From assembly GCF_027594865.1 (NCBI RefSeq), contig NZ_CP089391.1, positions 5,300,501-5,364,500 on the forward strand: DNA of 64,000 nt. Direction: 5' to 3'. Shown here one piece after another: positions 44,115 through 54,620 of the stretch (the stretch's first letter is position 1; every line of letters begins with the position of its first letter). Source of the stretch: Bradyrhizobium xenonodulans (GTDB lineage Bacteria > Pseudomonadota > Alphaproteobacteria > Rhizobiales > Xanthobacteraceae). A program made the position numbers and the translations under genes. Below the pieces are notes generated by a model, which was given only the letters and a program-made list of their open reading frames with translations, was not told the DNA's origin and ran no database searches.

Positions 44115-44795
44115 ATGCACGTCTCCGTGGTCATCGCCGCCTACAACGCCGAGGCCTACATTGCCGAGGCAATCGAGAGCGTGCTCGGCCAGACCGTTCC
44201 GCCCGACGAGCTCATCGTCGTCGACGACGGCTCGCGCGACGGCACGCGCAGCGTTCTAGATCGGTTCGGGAGCCGCATCATCGCGCTCACGCAGGAAAAC
44301 AGCGGCCAGGCCGTCGCCGTCAACAAGGGCCTTGCGCTGGCGCGCGGCGAGCTGATCGGATTCTGCGATGCCGACGATCTCTGGACGGCGCGCAAGCTCG
44401 AGATGCAACTGGCGCTCCTGGAACATGACCGCAGCGTCGAAGCCGCCTTCGGCAAGGTGCAGCAATTCGTCAGCCCCGACGTGCCGCAAGAGCATCGCGT
44501 GCGCCTCACACCTGATGTCGAGATCATGCTGGGCGAGCTCAAGCAATGCATGCTGATCCGGCGTGCCGCCTTGACGCGGATCGACCCGTTCGACGAGAGC
44601 CTGCCCGCGACCTTCTTCATCGCATGGCTCGGCCGCGCCAAGCAGAACGGCCTCAAAACCGCGCATGTCGACGAGATCGTGGTCCAGCGCCGGCTGCATC
44701 TCGGCAATGGCGGCCGCACCAACACGGACGCGCAAAATCTTCAGACGCTGATGGCGCTGCGTCAGGCCATCAAGGCGCAGCGCTCGCCGGAGTGA
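44115..44795 (+). CDS. Family 2 glycosyltransferase
   Basis: 226 residues, GT-A fold. The nucleotide-sugar site is VSVVIAAYNAEAYIAEAI, then VDDGSRDGT, and the DxD motif is FCDADDLWTA. No membrane helices, so it is cytosolic. It begins 6 bases after the HPr-kinase-like gene and ends overlapping the convergent nucleotidyltransferase gene by 26 bases. Context suggests it decorates the same substrate as the kinase. Confidence 0.88.
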   Translation: MHVSVVIAAYNAEAYIAEAIESVLGQTVPPDELIVVDDGSRDGTRSVLDRFGSRIIALTQENSGQAVAVNKGLALARGELIGFCDADDLWTARKLEMQLALLEHDRSVEAAFGKVQQFVSPDVPQEHRVRLTPDVEIMLGELKQCMLIRRAALTRIDPFDESLPATFFIAWLGRAKQNGLKTAHVDEIVVQRRLHLGNGGRTNTDAQNLQTLMALRQAIKAQRSPE

Positions 44796-46359
44796 ACACC
44801 GGCACGCCGTTGATCGACACCCTCTTCACGAACAGGCCGAGCAGGCGGTGGTCGATCGAATGGCCGATATCCATCGGGCGTCGTGTATCGAGCATCCGCA
44901 ACGCCACGACGATCTTCCGCTGGCCCGTGCCGACGATCGCCGCCTTCAGCGCGACCTTGAACGGCATCGGATCGTTGCGTCCTGCCGTCATCTGCAACGC
45001 CTCGCCCATGCCGGCATAGACCGTGAAGCGAAAGCTCTCGGTGCCCGGCGGCAGGAACGGGATCACCGCAAGCTCGACCGTGGCATCCGACGCTGCGTCG
45101 ATCGAGATTTCGAGGACCGCGAACCGACTGTCGGTCCAGCGTCCGTCGTCCTCCGGAATCGAAAATCCCTGCCCGAACCAGACGTCCCGCCCTTGCAGCG
45201 GATGCGCCGCGCGTGCGGCGTGCTGCCAGACCCGCTTCAGGATCGCATCCCCTAGAAGCGGAAAGTGCACGGCACTGGCATCGAATGCCGCGATGGCCGC
45301 GCCGGGCAATTTCAGCCAATCCAGCATGCGAAACGGCGCCTTGAACTGCGCGCGGAGCGCCGTGAAAAAGGCAACGCCGAACTGCTGCCATGGCGTGCGC
45401 TGCACCCATGGCACCGCGCGCACGGCGATCTCGATCGATTTCCCGGGCGGCGCGTAGGTCCACAATTGCTCGATCAGCCCATCCGGCACCAGCGCCGGCA
45501 TCTCCCGCGCGACGACGTCGAGCAATTGCGCCGCGAACAGGCTACCATTGTAGCGCGTCACGACCGCACGAAAGCGATCCCAATCGACCTTGTCGCCGGC
45601 GCTTTCCAGCACATGCACGACCTCGAGCGCCCGGAACACCATCTCCTTCTGGTCGGCGGGCTCCGGCCGCATCGCCGCGATGGCGAGATGCTCGGCAACG
45701 CCGGGGATCAGCACCTCATGCGTCAGCAGCCTCGCCGCCTCGGCCGTGCCGAACAGTTCCTCGGTAAAACGCGCCTCGTCGAGCCAGAACAGCGCGCGCC
45801 AGTGCAAATCGATGGCGCGGCTGAGGCCGGCGCGCGACATCGCGACGGCGTGGATGTCGCGGTCGAAATCGGAGGCCGAGAACAGCTCGACCTTCATGCC
45901 GTGGCTGCGGAACGCGGCCTGCCGCAGCACCTCGATCGCGCGCGGCGCGTCGCTGCGGCGAACCAGCAGATCGTAATCGCCGGTCATGCGCTTCGCCATA
46001 TAGCTGGCGTCGCGCGCGAACAGCGCGCCGCCCTTGATCAGCAGCGACGCTATGCCGGCGGCCTTCAGCGCGGCGCAGGCCTCGACGACATCACGCACCC
46101 GCGTCGCGTTGGACAGCCAGACATGCTTGACGACGCCGCGCATGCGCTTCGTATCGGCATCGGCAATCCCGGCCCGGTCGGCGGTGGCGACCAGCAGCGG
46201 CATGGTGCGGTAGACGACTTCGTCCGCGGCATCGAGCGGCTCGGAGGCGCGCCAGGCCTGATAGGCTTCGACTGCGGTCTTGCTCTGGCCGAGCGCGGCC
46301 CGGAACAGCATCAGAAAGCGCGGGTTCAGCGCGGCCGGGAGTTTCGGTGTGCGGGCCAT
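44770..46359 (-). CDS. Nucleotidyltransferase-family protein (NTP_transf_5-like)
   Basis: 529 residues. A nucleotidyltransferase core near residues 105-135 has SLLIKGGALFAR and the metal DxD in MTGDYDLLVRRSD (Asp128, Asp130). The remainder is a long helical region and a beta-rich C-terminal third. Proteins of this kind occur beside PqqD-like and HPr-kinase-like genes in RiPP and exopolysaccharide loci, which is the arrangement here. A hairpin immediately upstream of the ATG may control translation. It converges on the GT2 gene. Confidence 0.8.
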   Translation of the reverse strand: MARTPKLPAALNPRFLMLFRAALGQSKTAVEAYQAWRASEPLDAADEVVYRTMPLLVATADRAGIADADTKRMRGVVKHVWLSNATRVRDVVEACAALKAAGIASLLIKGGALFARDASYMAKRMTGDYDLLVRRSDAPRAIEVLRQAAFRSHGMKVELFSASDFDRDIHAVAMSRAGLSRAIDLHWRALFWLDEARFTEELFGTAEAARLLTHEVLIPGVAEHLAIAAMRPEPADQKEMVFRALEVVHVLESAGDKVDWDRFRAVVTRYNGSLFAAQLLDVVAREMPALVPDGLIEQLWTYAPPGKSIEIAVRAVPWVQRTPWQQFGVAFFTALRAQFKAPFRMLDWLKLPGAAIAAFDASAVHFPLLGDAILKRVWQHAARAAHPLQGRDVWFGQGFSIPEDDGRWTDSRFAVLEISIDAASDATVELAVIPFLPPGTESFRFTVYAGMGEALQMTAGRNDPMPFKVALKAAIVGTGQRKIVVALRMLDTRRPMDIGHSIDHRLLGLFVKRVSINGVPVFTPASAAP

Positions 46360-46377
46360 CTCAACCGAACGGTTGAG
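46360..46377. promoter_or_regulatory. Inverted repeat abutting the nucleotidyltransferase start codon
   Basis: CTCAACCGAACGGTTGAG: an 8-bp inverted repeat around AA, ending next to the start codon on the minus strand. In mRNA it can fold as CUCAACC-GUUC-GGUUGAG, placing the only purine-rich ribosome-binding candidate in a stem. It could also be a dimeric repressor operator. Confidence 0.5.
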
Positions 46378-46529
46378 ACGCGGGGCCTGCGGCGTCTGGC
46401 CCTGTGAGATCAGGTATCGAAACGATCAGCAGCAACCGCGCAAAAACTCGACACCCCATCGTCACGCACTTCCAATTCCGAGCCGGCGGCGAAGGATGCG
46501 GGCGCGCTCCCTGCGTGTCAATTGGAAAG

Positions 46530-46557
46530 GGCCGGCGTCAGCCGCCGGCCTGCTTGC
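46530..46557 (-). terminator. Weak terminator-like hairpin at the cytochrome c gene end
   Basis: GGCCGGCG (46530-46537) and CGCCGGCC (46543-46550) form an 8-bp stem overlapping the stop codon on the minus strand. Only three T residues (CTTTCC) follow. Confidence 0.45.
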
Positions 46558-47470
46558 GCTTGGGCGGGGTCGGGCCGTCCACCGGCGGCAGCGATTTGAG
46601 GTAGTCCGCCATCGCCGCGAGATCCTCGTCCGGCAATTGCGAGGTGTTCTTGATCACGCGCGTCATCGCACCGCCGACGCTGTCGCCGTCGGGCAATTCG
46701 CCGGTCTTGAGGAAATAGGCGATATCCTTCGCGCTCCATTCGCCGAGGCGCTTCTGGGTGATGTTGGGCACCCAGCCCTCGCCTTCCGGATTGGGCCCGC
46801 CGGCAAAGCGTTCGCCGGAGATGATGCCGCCGAGCGCATTGCGCGGGCTGTGGCACTCGGCGCAATGGCCAAGACTGTTGACGAGATAGGCGCCGCGCTT
46901 CCACTGCGGCGACTTCGTGCCGTCGGCCATGAGCGGCTTGCCGTCCATGAACAGGAATTTCCAGATGCCGACGTTGCGGCGGATGTTGAACGGAAAGCCG
47001 ATGTCATGGTCGCGCACCTTGCCGCTAACTGCCGGCAGCGTTTTCAGATAGGCGAAGAGATCGAGAACGTCCTCGCGCCTGGCGTGCCGATAGGAGGTGT
47101 AGGGAAAGGCCGGAAAGTAATGCTGTCCGTCAGGTGAGACCCCGTGCATCACCGCATTGACGAAATCGGCATCGGTCCATTTGCCGATGCCGTGGGTCGG
47201 ATCGGAGGAGATGTTCGGCGCGTAGAACGTTCCGAACGGCGACTTGATCGCGACGCCGCCGCCGAGCCTGGTACGATCGGGCTGGTCGGGAACGGCATGG
47301 CAGGAAGCGCAGCCGCCCGCATTGAACATCGCCTCGCCATTGGCAAGGTTCGGCGTGTGGGCGGCGCTGGCGGCCGCCACCACGGGCGCGCTGAGCCACC
47401 AATAGACACCGCCAGCCATAATCGCGGCGAACAGCGCCACAAAAATTGTTCGTTGCAACATTTCGTCCAT
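46538..47470 (-). CDS. Diheme c-type cytochrome
   Basis: 310 residues. An N-terminal membrane anchor (about 5-27, FVALFAAIMAGGVYWW) is followed by two cytochrome c domains with heme sites CASCH (54-58) and CAECH (203-207). It resembles cytochrome subunits of membrane alcohol or sugar-acid dehydrogenases, but no dehydrogenase gene is adjacent, so its electron donor is unknown. ATG 47461 is an alternative start. Confidence 0.9.
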   Translation of the reverse strand: MDEMLQRTIFVALFAAIMAGGVYWWLSAPVVAAASAAHTPNLANGEAMFNAGGCASCHAVPDQPDRTRLGGGVAIKSPFGTFYAPNISSDPTHGIGKWTDADFVNAVMHGVSPDGQHYFPAFPYTSYRHARREDVLDLFAYLKTLPAVSGKVRDHDIGFPFNIRRNVGIWKFLFMDGKPLMADGTKSPQWKRGAYLVNSLGHCAECHSPRNALGGIISGERFAGGPNPEGEGWVPNITQKRLGEWSAKDIAYFLKTGELPDGDSVGGAMTRVIKNTSQLPDEDLAAMADYLKSLPPVDGPTPPKRKQAGG

Positions 47471-47613
47471 CCACGCGTTGGAACGAACTTATGACCGATG
47501 TCCGCGCGGCTCCAGCCACGAAGAATTTAGCCCGCCCCCGCCGGCAACGGGAATAAACTGAAAACGCCGCTGTTGGAAGTTTGGCAGGCCAGCGAGGCCT
47601 CAGGGAGAATGTC

Positions 47614-48030
47614 ATGAACAAGACCGTCATCGCCATGGTCGCGCTCAGCGCGGTTGCTTTTGCAGCCCCTGCCAGCGCCGAAAAGCTGAAAGCAACGCTC
47701 GACGGCAAGTCCGAGGTGCCCGCAACCACCAGCAGCGGCACCGGAACGGCCGATCTGGACTACGACGCCGCCAGCAAGAAGCTGTCCTGGACCGTCACCT
47801 ATTCCGGACTGTCGGGCCCTGCCACCGCCGCTCATTTCCACGGCCCCGCCGAAGCCGGCAAGAATGCCGGCGTGGCCGTCGCGATCCCGAACGCGGCCTC
47901 GAGCCCCGTCAAGGGCGAAGCGACGCTCACCGAGGCGCAGGCCGCCGATCTGCTCGCCGGCAAGCTCTACGTCAACATCCACACCGCGGCCAATCCGGGC
48001 GGCGAGATCCGCGGCCAGGTGATGAAGTAA
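47614..48030 (+). CDS. Exported CHRD-domain protein
   Basis: 138 residues. A signal peptide (MNKTVIAMVALSAVAFAAPA, cleavage near SAEK) precedes a CHRD domain with LSWTVTYSGLSGPATAAHFH and NIHTAANPGGEIRGQV, the hallmark ends. CHRD domains are beta-sandwiches related to chordin repeats and of unknown bacterial function. CAGGGAGA precedes the ATG. Confidence 0.9.
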   Translation: MNKTVIAMVALSAVAFAAPASAEKLKATLDGKSEVPATTSSGTGTADLDYDAASKKLSWTVTYSGLSGPATAAHFHGPAEAGKNAGVAVAIPNAASSPVKGEATLTEAQAADLLAGKLYVNIHTAANPGGEIRGQVMK

Positions 48031-48054
48031 GTCGCAAGGCCGCTTCGTTGCGCG

Positions 48055-48088
48055 AAGGCCGGGCGCCGGAGGGGCGTCCGGCCTTTTC
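48055..48088 (+). terminator. Rho-independent terminator after the CHRD gene
   Basis: AAGGCCGGGCGCC (48055-48067) folds with GGGCGTCCGGCCTT (ending 48085), one G-U pair, then TTTTCG. It is 25 bases after the stop codon. Confidence 0.85.
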
Positions 48089-48181
48089 GATTCCGGCACC
48101 CGCGCAATTTGCGGGCTCGTGCCTTGCCAGCCTCCGGCCCAGTCATAAATGTGAGCCTCCAGCCATCTTCGGAGTGACATC

Positions 48182-48556
48182 GTGCGGCGCAATCCCGGCA
48201 TTCTTAATCAGCCTCATGACGTCAGGAGCGGAAGACGGGCTCGCGCGCTACCGTATGGTTTGGCAGGCGTTGTCGTCGCCGCGATGCTTCTTTCATTCTC
48301 CGGATCGGTCGTTGCGCAAACGGACCGGGAAAAGCAGGCCCAGTGCGAACTGTCCGCGATCCGCGATACACGGTCGCCCCTGGCCGTCCAGTACATCCGT
48401 TCAGCCTGCAACTGGCTCGCCCTCAACGGCGATTCCTTGTTGAACGAATCCAGCAGGGGTTACTATGTCTGCCTGGTGCGGCAGCTGTCGGGCGCCCAGG
48501 CCAACGAGGCTGCGGCAGCCATCATCTCGGCATGTCGCACGTCAAATCCGCTGTGA
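48182..48556 (+). CDS. Small exported protein of unknown function
   Basis: 124 residues from GTG 48182 (CGGAGTGACATC upstream). A basic N-region and hydrophobic helix (about 26-46, LAGVVVAAMLLSFSGSVVA) suggest export. The mature part has four cysteines (QCELS, SACNW, YVCLV, SACRT), possibly two disulfides. No family recognised. Confidence 0.6.
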   Translation: MRRNPGILNQPHDVRSGRRARALPYGLAGVVVAAMLLSFSGSVVAQTDREKQAQCELSAIRDTRSPLAVQYIRSACNWLALNGDSLLNESSRGYYVCLVRQLSGAQANEAAAAIISACRTSNPL

Positions 48557-48597
48557 CGCCTCCGCGACGCCGAAATGACGTTTCTGCCTCGCGCTCA

Positions 48598-48705
48598 AAA
48601 GCATGATCCGGAAAAGTGCGAAGCGGTTTTCCGCAAAGATCATGCGCAAACAACAACCTAAAGCGCGATGACGATTCATCCAGATCTCATTGCGCTTTAG
48701 TCCAT
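48598..48705. repeat. Dispersed repeat, AAAGCATGATCCGGAAAAGTG type
   Basis: Contains GCGAAGCGGTTTTCCGCAAAGATCATGC and the pair AAAGCGCGATGA/TCATTGCGCTTT. This AGCATGATCCGGAAAA motif is a common rhizobial intergenic unit. A related stretch is at 50733-50834. Confidence 0.65.
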
Positions 48706-49989
48706 CTGGGCCGCGTTCAGCGCCTGCGCGAGGTCGGCGATCAGGTCCGACGGGTTTTCGATGCCGATCGACAGCCGGATCGTGGAATCGAGCACGCCGA
48801 TCTTTTGGCGAATGTCGGCGGGAACGCCGGAATGGGTCATGGTCGCGGGCAGGCTCGCGAGCGATTCCGTGCCGCCGAGACTCACCGCCAGCTTGAGGAT
48901 TTGCAGCGCGTTGAGAAATTTCACGGCCGCGTCCTTGCCGCCGGCGATGTCGAACGAGAACGTCGATCCCGCCCCCAGGCATTGCCGCGCGAACACGCGC
49001 CCCGAGGGCGAATCCGCCTCGTGATGGCCGAGGTAGTGGACCTTGGCCACCTTGGGGTGATCGCGCAGATAATCCGCCACGAGGCGCGCATTCGCATCGG
49101 CTTTTTCCATGCGCAGGCTCAGCGTCTCGAGCGACCGGTTGATCATCCAGCAGGAATGCGGATCGAGCTGGGTGCCGATGGCGCCGCGCAGCGCCTTGAT
49201 GCCCTTCATGATCGTCTTCGCGCCGAGCGCGGCGCCCGCGATCAGGTCGGAATGACCGCCGACATATTTCGTGAGCGAGTACAGGGAAATATCCGCGCCA
49301 TGCTCGATCGGCCGCTGAAATACCGGACCTAACAGCGTATTGTCGCAGGCGATGACCGGAACATGGCCCTGAGCCTTTCCGATGGAATCGGCAACGCGGC
49401 GCATCATCGCGATATCGACCAGGCCGTTGGTCGGGTTGGCGGGGGTTTCGACCAGGATCATCGAGACCCGGCCCTTGCGCATGGCCTCCTCAGCGGCCTG
49501 GCTGACCACAGCTTCATCAACGCCATCGGCGAAGCCGACCGCGCCGATCGACAGCCGCGCAAGCGTGTTCGTCAGCAGGGTTTCCGTCCCGCCGTACAAC
49601 GGCTGGGAGTGCAGGATGACGTCGCCGGGGCGAACGAAAGCCAGGATCGTGGTTGCGATGGCCGCCATGCCGGACGAGAACAGCGCACAGCTCTCGGTGC
49701 GCTCGTAGATCGCGAGCCTGTCCTCGACGATTTCGCTGTTGGGATGATTGAAGCGCGAATAGACCAGGCCCGCACCCATCCCTTCCGGCGGCTCGCGCCG
49801 GCCGGCGACGTAGTCGAAGAAGTCCTGCCCGTCATCGGCGGTCTTGAACACGAAGGTGGAGGTCAGGAACACCGGCGGCTTGATGGCGCCTTCCGACAAT
49901 TGCGGATCATAGCCATAGGTCAGCATCAAGGTTTCGGGATGCAGCATATGGTTGCCGATGTGCGTCTTGGACGGGAACGGTTTTGCCAT
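48697..49989 (-). CDS. Cystathionine gamma-synthase / methionine gamma-lyase family PLP enzyme
   Basis: 430 residues, fold type I. The PLP lysine is in [18 protein letters not shown], the aspartate in [11 protein letters not shown], and the phosphate-binding part in [11 protein letters not shown]. It is typical of the Cys/Met metabolism family. The sequence cannot fix whether it makes cystathionine, cleaves methionine or acts on O-acyl homoserine. No SAM riboswitch is seen ahead of it. Confidence 0.87.
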   Translation of the reverse strand: MAKPFPSKTHIGNHMLHPETLMLTYGYDPQLSEGAIKPPVFLTSTFVFKTADDGQDFFDYVAGRREPPEGMGAGLVYSRFNHPNSEIVEDRLAIYERTESCALFSSGMAAIATTILAFVRPGDVILHSQPLYGGTETLLTNTLARLSIGAVGFADGVDEAVVSQAAEEAMRKGRVSMILVETPANPTNGLVDIAMMRRVADSIGKAQGHVPVIACDNTLLGPVFQRPIEHGADISLYSLTKYVGGHSDLIAGAALGAKTIMKGIKALRGAIGTQLDPHSCWMINRSLETLSLRMEKADANARLVADYLRDHPKVAKVHYLGHHEADSPSGRVFARQCLGAGSTFSFDIAGGKDAAVKFLNALQILKLAVSLGGTESLASLPATMTHSGVPADIRQKIGVLDSTIRLSIGIENPSDLIADLAQALNAAQMD

Positions 49990-50145
49990 GGCCTGTCTCG
50001 CTGTTCTGATTCGGATCCTCGCCGCGTGTTGGAACTCCTGATGTCACGAAGCAGTCAGGAAAGAGATGCGCCGACTCGCATCAGCGCCGCGGCCGTCGGT
50101 GCAAAGATAACCGCTCGGACGACAATTCGTCAGACCTTGCGACGG

Positions 50146-50179
50146 AAAAAGGGCGGCTGCTTTCGCAACCGCCCTTTTT
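50146..50179. terminator. Terminator downstream of the cytochrome c' gene
   Basis: AAAAAGGGCGG and CCGCCCTTTTT (50146-50156 and 50168-50178) pair, with a partly paired TGC/GCA inner section. A-rich and T-rich flanks make it usable on the minus strand. Confidence 0.82.
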
Positions 50180-50209
50180 GAATTGCTATCAGTCCGTTCG
50201 CTCGTGGCC

Positions 50210-50656
50210 TCAGCCGTTCTTCACCCGGAACGTCTCGTGGCAGCCGCCGCATTCCTTGCCGACGGCGGGAAAGTTCGCCTTGAGCGAGTCCATATCCTTG
50301 ATCTTGCCCTTGGCTTCGCCGACGACCTTGGCGAAGCTCGCGACCTTGGCGTCGAAGCCGGCCTTGTCCTCCCAGACCTTCGGCGAGGCACTGTAATCGC
50401 CCTCGGCCTTGACGCCCTTCGCGCTGGCCGGAAACAGGTTCGGCAGCTTCTTGGCGGTATCCTCGAACTGCGCCAGCGCGCTGTCCACCGCGGCCTGGTC
50501 GTAGGGCTTCTCGCCCTTGACCATCGCCGACACCGCGCCCGCATTCTTGCCGTTGCCCTTCATGAGGGTCTGGACTTCCTTGACGGAGTCCTGCTGCGCC
50601 CAGACGGCGCCGATGCCGAACAGGAGCGCGCCCCCGACAACCAAAACTCGCTTCAT
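50210..50656 (-). CDS. Cytochrome c' (c-prime)
   Basis: 148 residues. A signal peptide (KRVLVVGGALLFGIGAVWA) precedes a four-helix cytochrome c' domain with the C-terminal heme site ECGGCHETFR, where this family always carries it. Other members bind NO or CO on five-coordinate heme and protect against nitrosative stress. ATG 50656 was chosen over the longer frame. Confidence 0.92.
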   Translation of the reverse strand: MKRVLVVGGALLFGIGAVWAQQDSVKEVQTLMKGNGKNAGAVSAMVKGEKPYDQAAVDSALAQFEDTAKKLPNLFPASAKGVKAEGDYSASPKVWEDKAGFDAKVASFAKVVGEAKGKIKDMDSLKANFPAVGKECGGCHETFRVKNG

Positions 50657-50732
50657 TCGCAAAATCCCTTTCCCTGAGACCGGATCGTGCTGACCCCACA
50701 TTGGGCCAACACCGTTTGACAGATTTCATTCC

Positions 50733-50834
50733 ATCCAGAGCGCGAGGATAAATTGTCGCGCTTTGGACTGCATTGGACACGATCCCCCGCGCAAACGCGC
50801 TTCTGCGTTTGTCGCGAGATGATCATGTTTCAGC
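50733..50834. repeat. Dispersed repeat related to 48598-48705
   Basis: Holds AGAGCGCGAGGATAAATTGTCGCGCTTT and GCGCAAACGCGCTTCTGCGTTTGTCGCG, two adjoining inverted repeats, and a GATGATCATGTTT end. It occupies the promoter side of the cytochrome c' gene. Confidence 0.55.
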
Positions 50835-53144
<2,310 letters not shown>

Positions 53145-53378
53145 TTTCTTGTCCCGTCCTATGGTTGTTTTGCGGGCATATTGCCGTGGAAAAAGTGGCA
53201 AGGCAAACGGGTTTAGCCACGCACATCGGCGCAGGACGGAAAAAGGCGCCGCCCGCCCGTCATGGCGGGACTGCGCGAAAGGGCCGGAGGTCGCACCTTT
53301 CCCGTGGGGGTCGATATTCTGCGACCTCCACAACGCGCCCGGCGCTGCCCACCCCCGACCGGCCGCGCCAGACGGACG

Positions 53379-53903
53379 TTAATGACTGAACCTCTTCACC
53401 ATAAGGTGGTTGTCATACACGGTGTCACCTATGCGAACGACACGCGGATCCGTGCCGTAGATCTCGAAGCCGTTGCGCTCGTAGGTCTTGATTGCGGCGA
53501 TTTCCGTCGACACCACGGCAAGATGCACCTGTTCGACGCGTGCTTCGGCATGGGCAAGAAGCTCTTTGATGAGTCGATCTCCGACACCGTGCCCTCGACT
53601 ATTCTTCCTCACGTAGACCGTGAAGATATGGCCCCTGTGCTGTGACCTCTTGTCCGCTGAGACATAAAAGCCCGCGACTCCGATCAAGCTCCCGCACCCA
53701 AATGCGCCAACGATAGTGCCGCTGAGCCAATGGCGATAAGCCGCCACCATGGCCTCGCCGCCTTCGTCCTCTTCGTGCGATCCAAACGTTTGAGGGTGGT
53801 TCTGAAGCGCTTCCGCGCGAATTTCGCGAAAAAGATTCAGATCATCGAGCGTCAATCGTCGGATTTCGAGGTTCGCCTGAGCACTGGAAGCATGTGACGC
53901 CAT
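53379..53903 (-). CDS. GNAT-family N-acetyltransferase
   Basis: 174 residues. The acetyl-CoA site is IFTVYVRKNSRGHGVGDRL, with Q/RxxGxG pattern RGHGVG, and the strand VHLAVVSTEIAAIKTYERNG follows. AGGTGG precedes ATG 53903. Substrate unknown. Confidence 0.9.
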   Translation of the reverse strand: MASHASSAQANLEIRRLTLDDLNLFREIRAEALQNHPQTFGSHEEDEGGEAMVAAYRHWLSGTIVGAFGCGSLIGVAGFYVSADKRSQHRGHIFTVYVRKNSRGHGVGDRLIKELLAHAEARVEQVHLAVVSTEIAAIKTYERNGFEIYGTDPRVVRIGDTVYDNHLMVKRFSH

Positions 53904-53961
53904 GATCGCCACCTTTCTTTCATAAATGCGAAGGATCGTATCGGCAGGGATTCGTGACCTG

Positions 53962-54360
53962 TCACATCCCGCCACGGCTCAACAGATACCTCGTGCCCTC
54001 TCTCAACCTGTCGATAGCGCGTTCAGGCGAGAGGTAGTCGACTTGGCCGCGCGTCAGACCGATATCCCTGAGCTCCCTGTCGCTCAGGTCCTGCACGGTG
54101 ACCCGTGGGACCTGGCGCCGCTGCTGAAACGCACGCCAATATTGCTTGAGCAAGCCCAGGACGTTCGGCGTCGATGCGGCCGATGGTCCGGCAGCGTCCT
54201 TTTCCGACAAGGCGTCGTCCAGCGCTGCGGCGGACGCCTTGAGGCGTGCCGCCAAAGCCTGGTCGATCGCGTCCTTCGCCTGCACGATCGAGAGGTTGAG
54301 GCTGCGCCGTGCGGCATCGCCCTCAATCCCGGGTGAGATGTTCGTCAGTTGGGGTGGCAT
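53962..54360 (-). CDS. DUF1127-containing protein
   Basis: 132 residues. The last 45 residues hold the DUF1127 pattern QDLSDRELRDIGLTRGQVDY, which in small proteins binds RNA or regulates phosphate and nitrogen traits. The first 80 residues are an Ala-rich helical extension unusual for the family. Function uncertain. Confidence 0.8.
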   Translation of the reverse strand: MPPQLTNISPGIEGDAARRSLNLSIVQAKDAIDQALAARLKASAAALDDALSEKDAAGPSAASTPNVLGLLKQYWRAFQQRRQVPRVTVQDLSDRELRDIGLTRGQVDYLSPERAIDRLREGTRYLLSRGGM

Positions 54361-54620
54361 CGCATGCTCCTGCTGTTGTGCCGGCAGGGAGCGTGGCCAA
54401 ACAAAAGGCCCCGTCCGATGCCGGCGGGGCCTGGTGGAAAAGATGTCGTCGTCGAATTGCTAGCGCACGACTCCTTCCACGGCCCAGCCGAAGCGGGTCA
54501 TGTGGTTGCGGTTAATGGTGCGCGAGCATTTGATCATGAGCGGCTCATACCACGGCAATCGTGCAAAATCAAGAGATGTGCGGTGCTTTGCTGCAGCCTA
54601 GAGGCGAGCGCCCTGCCCGC

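Noticed and set aside
49990..50145. A SAM-II type riboswitch ahead of the Cys/Met PLP enzyme
   Set aside because: No conserved pseudoknot pattern was seen in this short leader.
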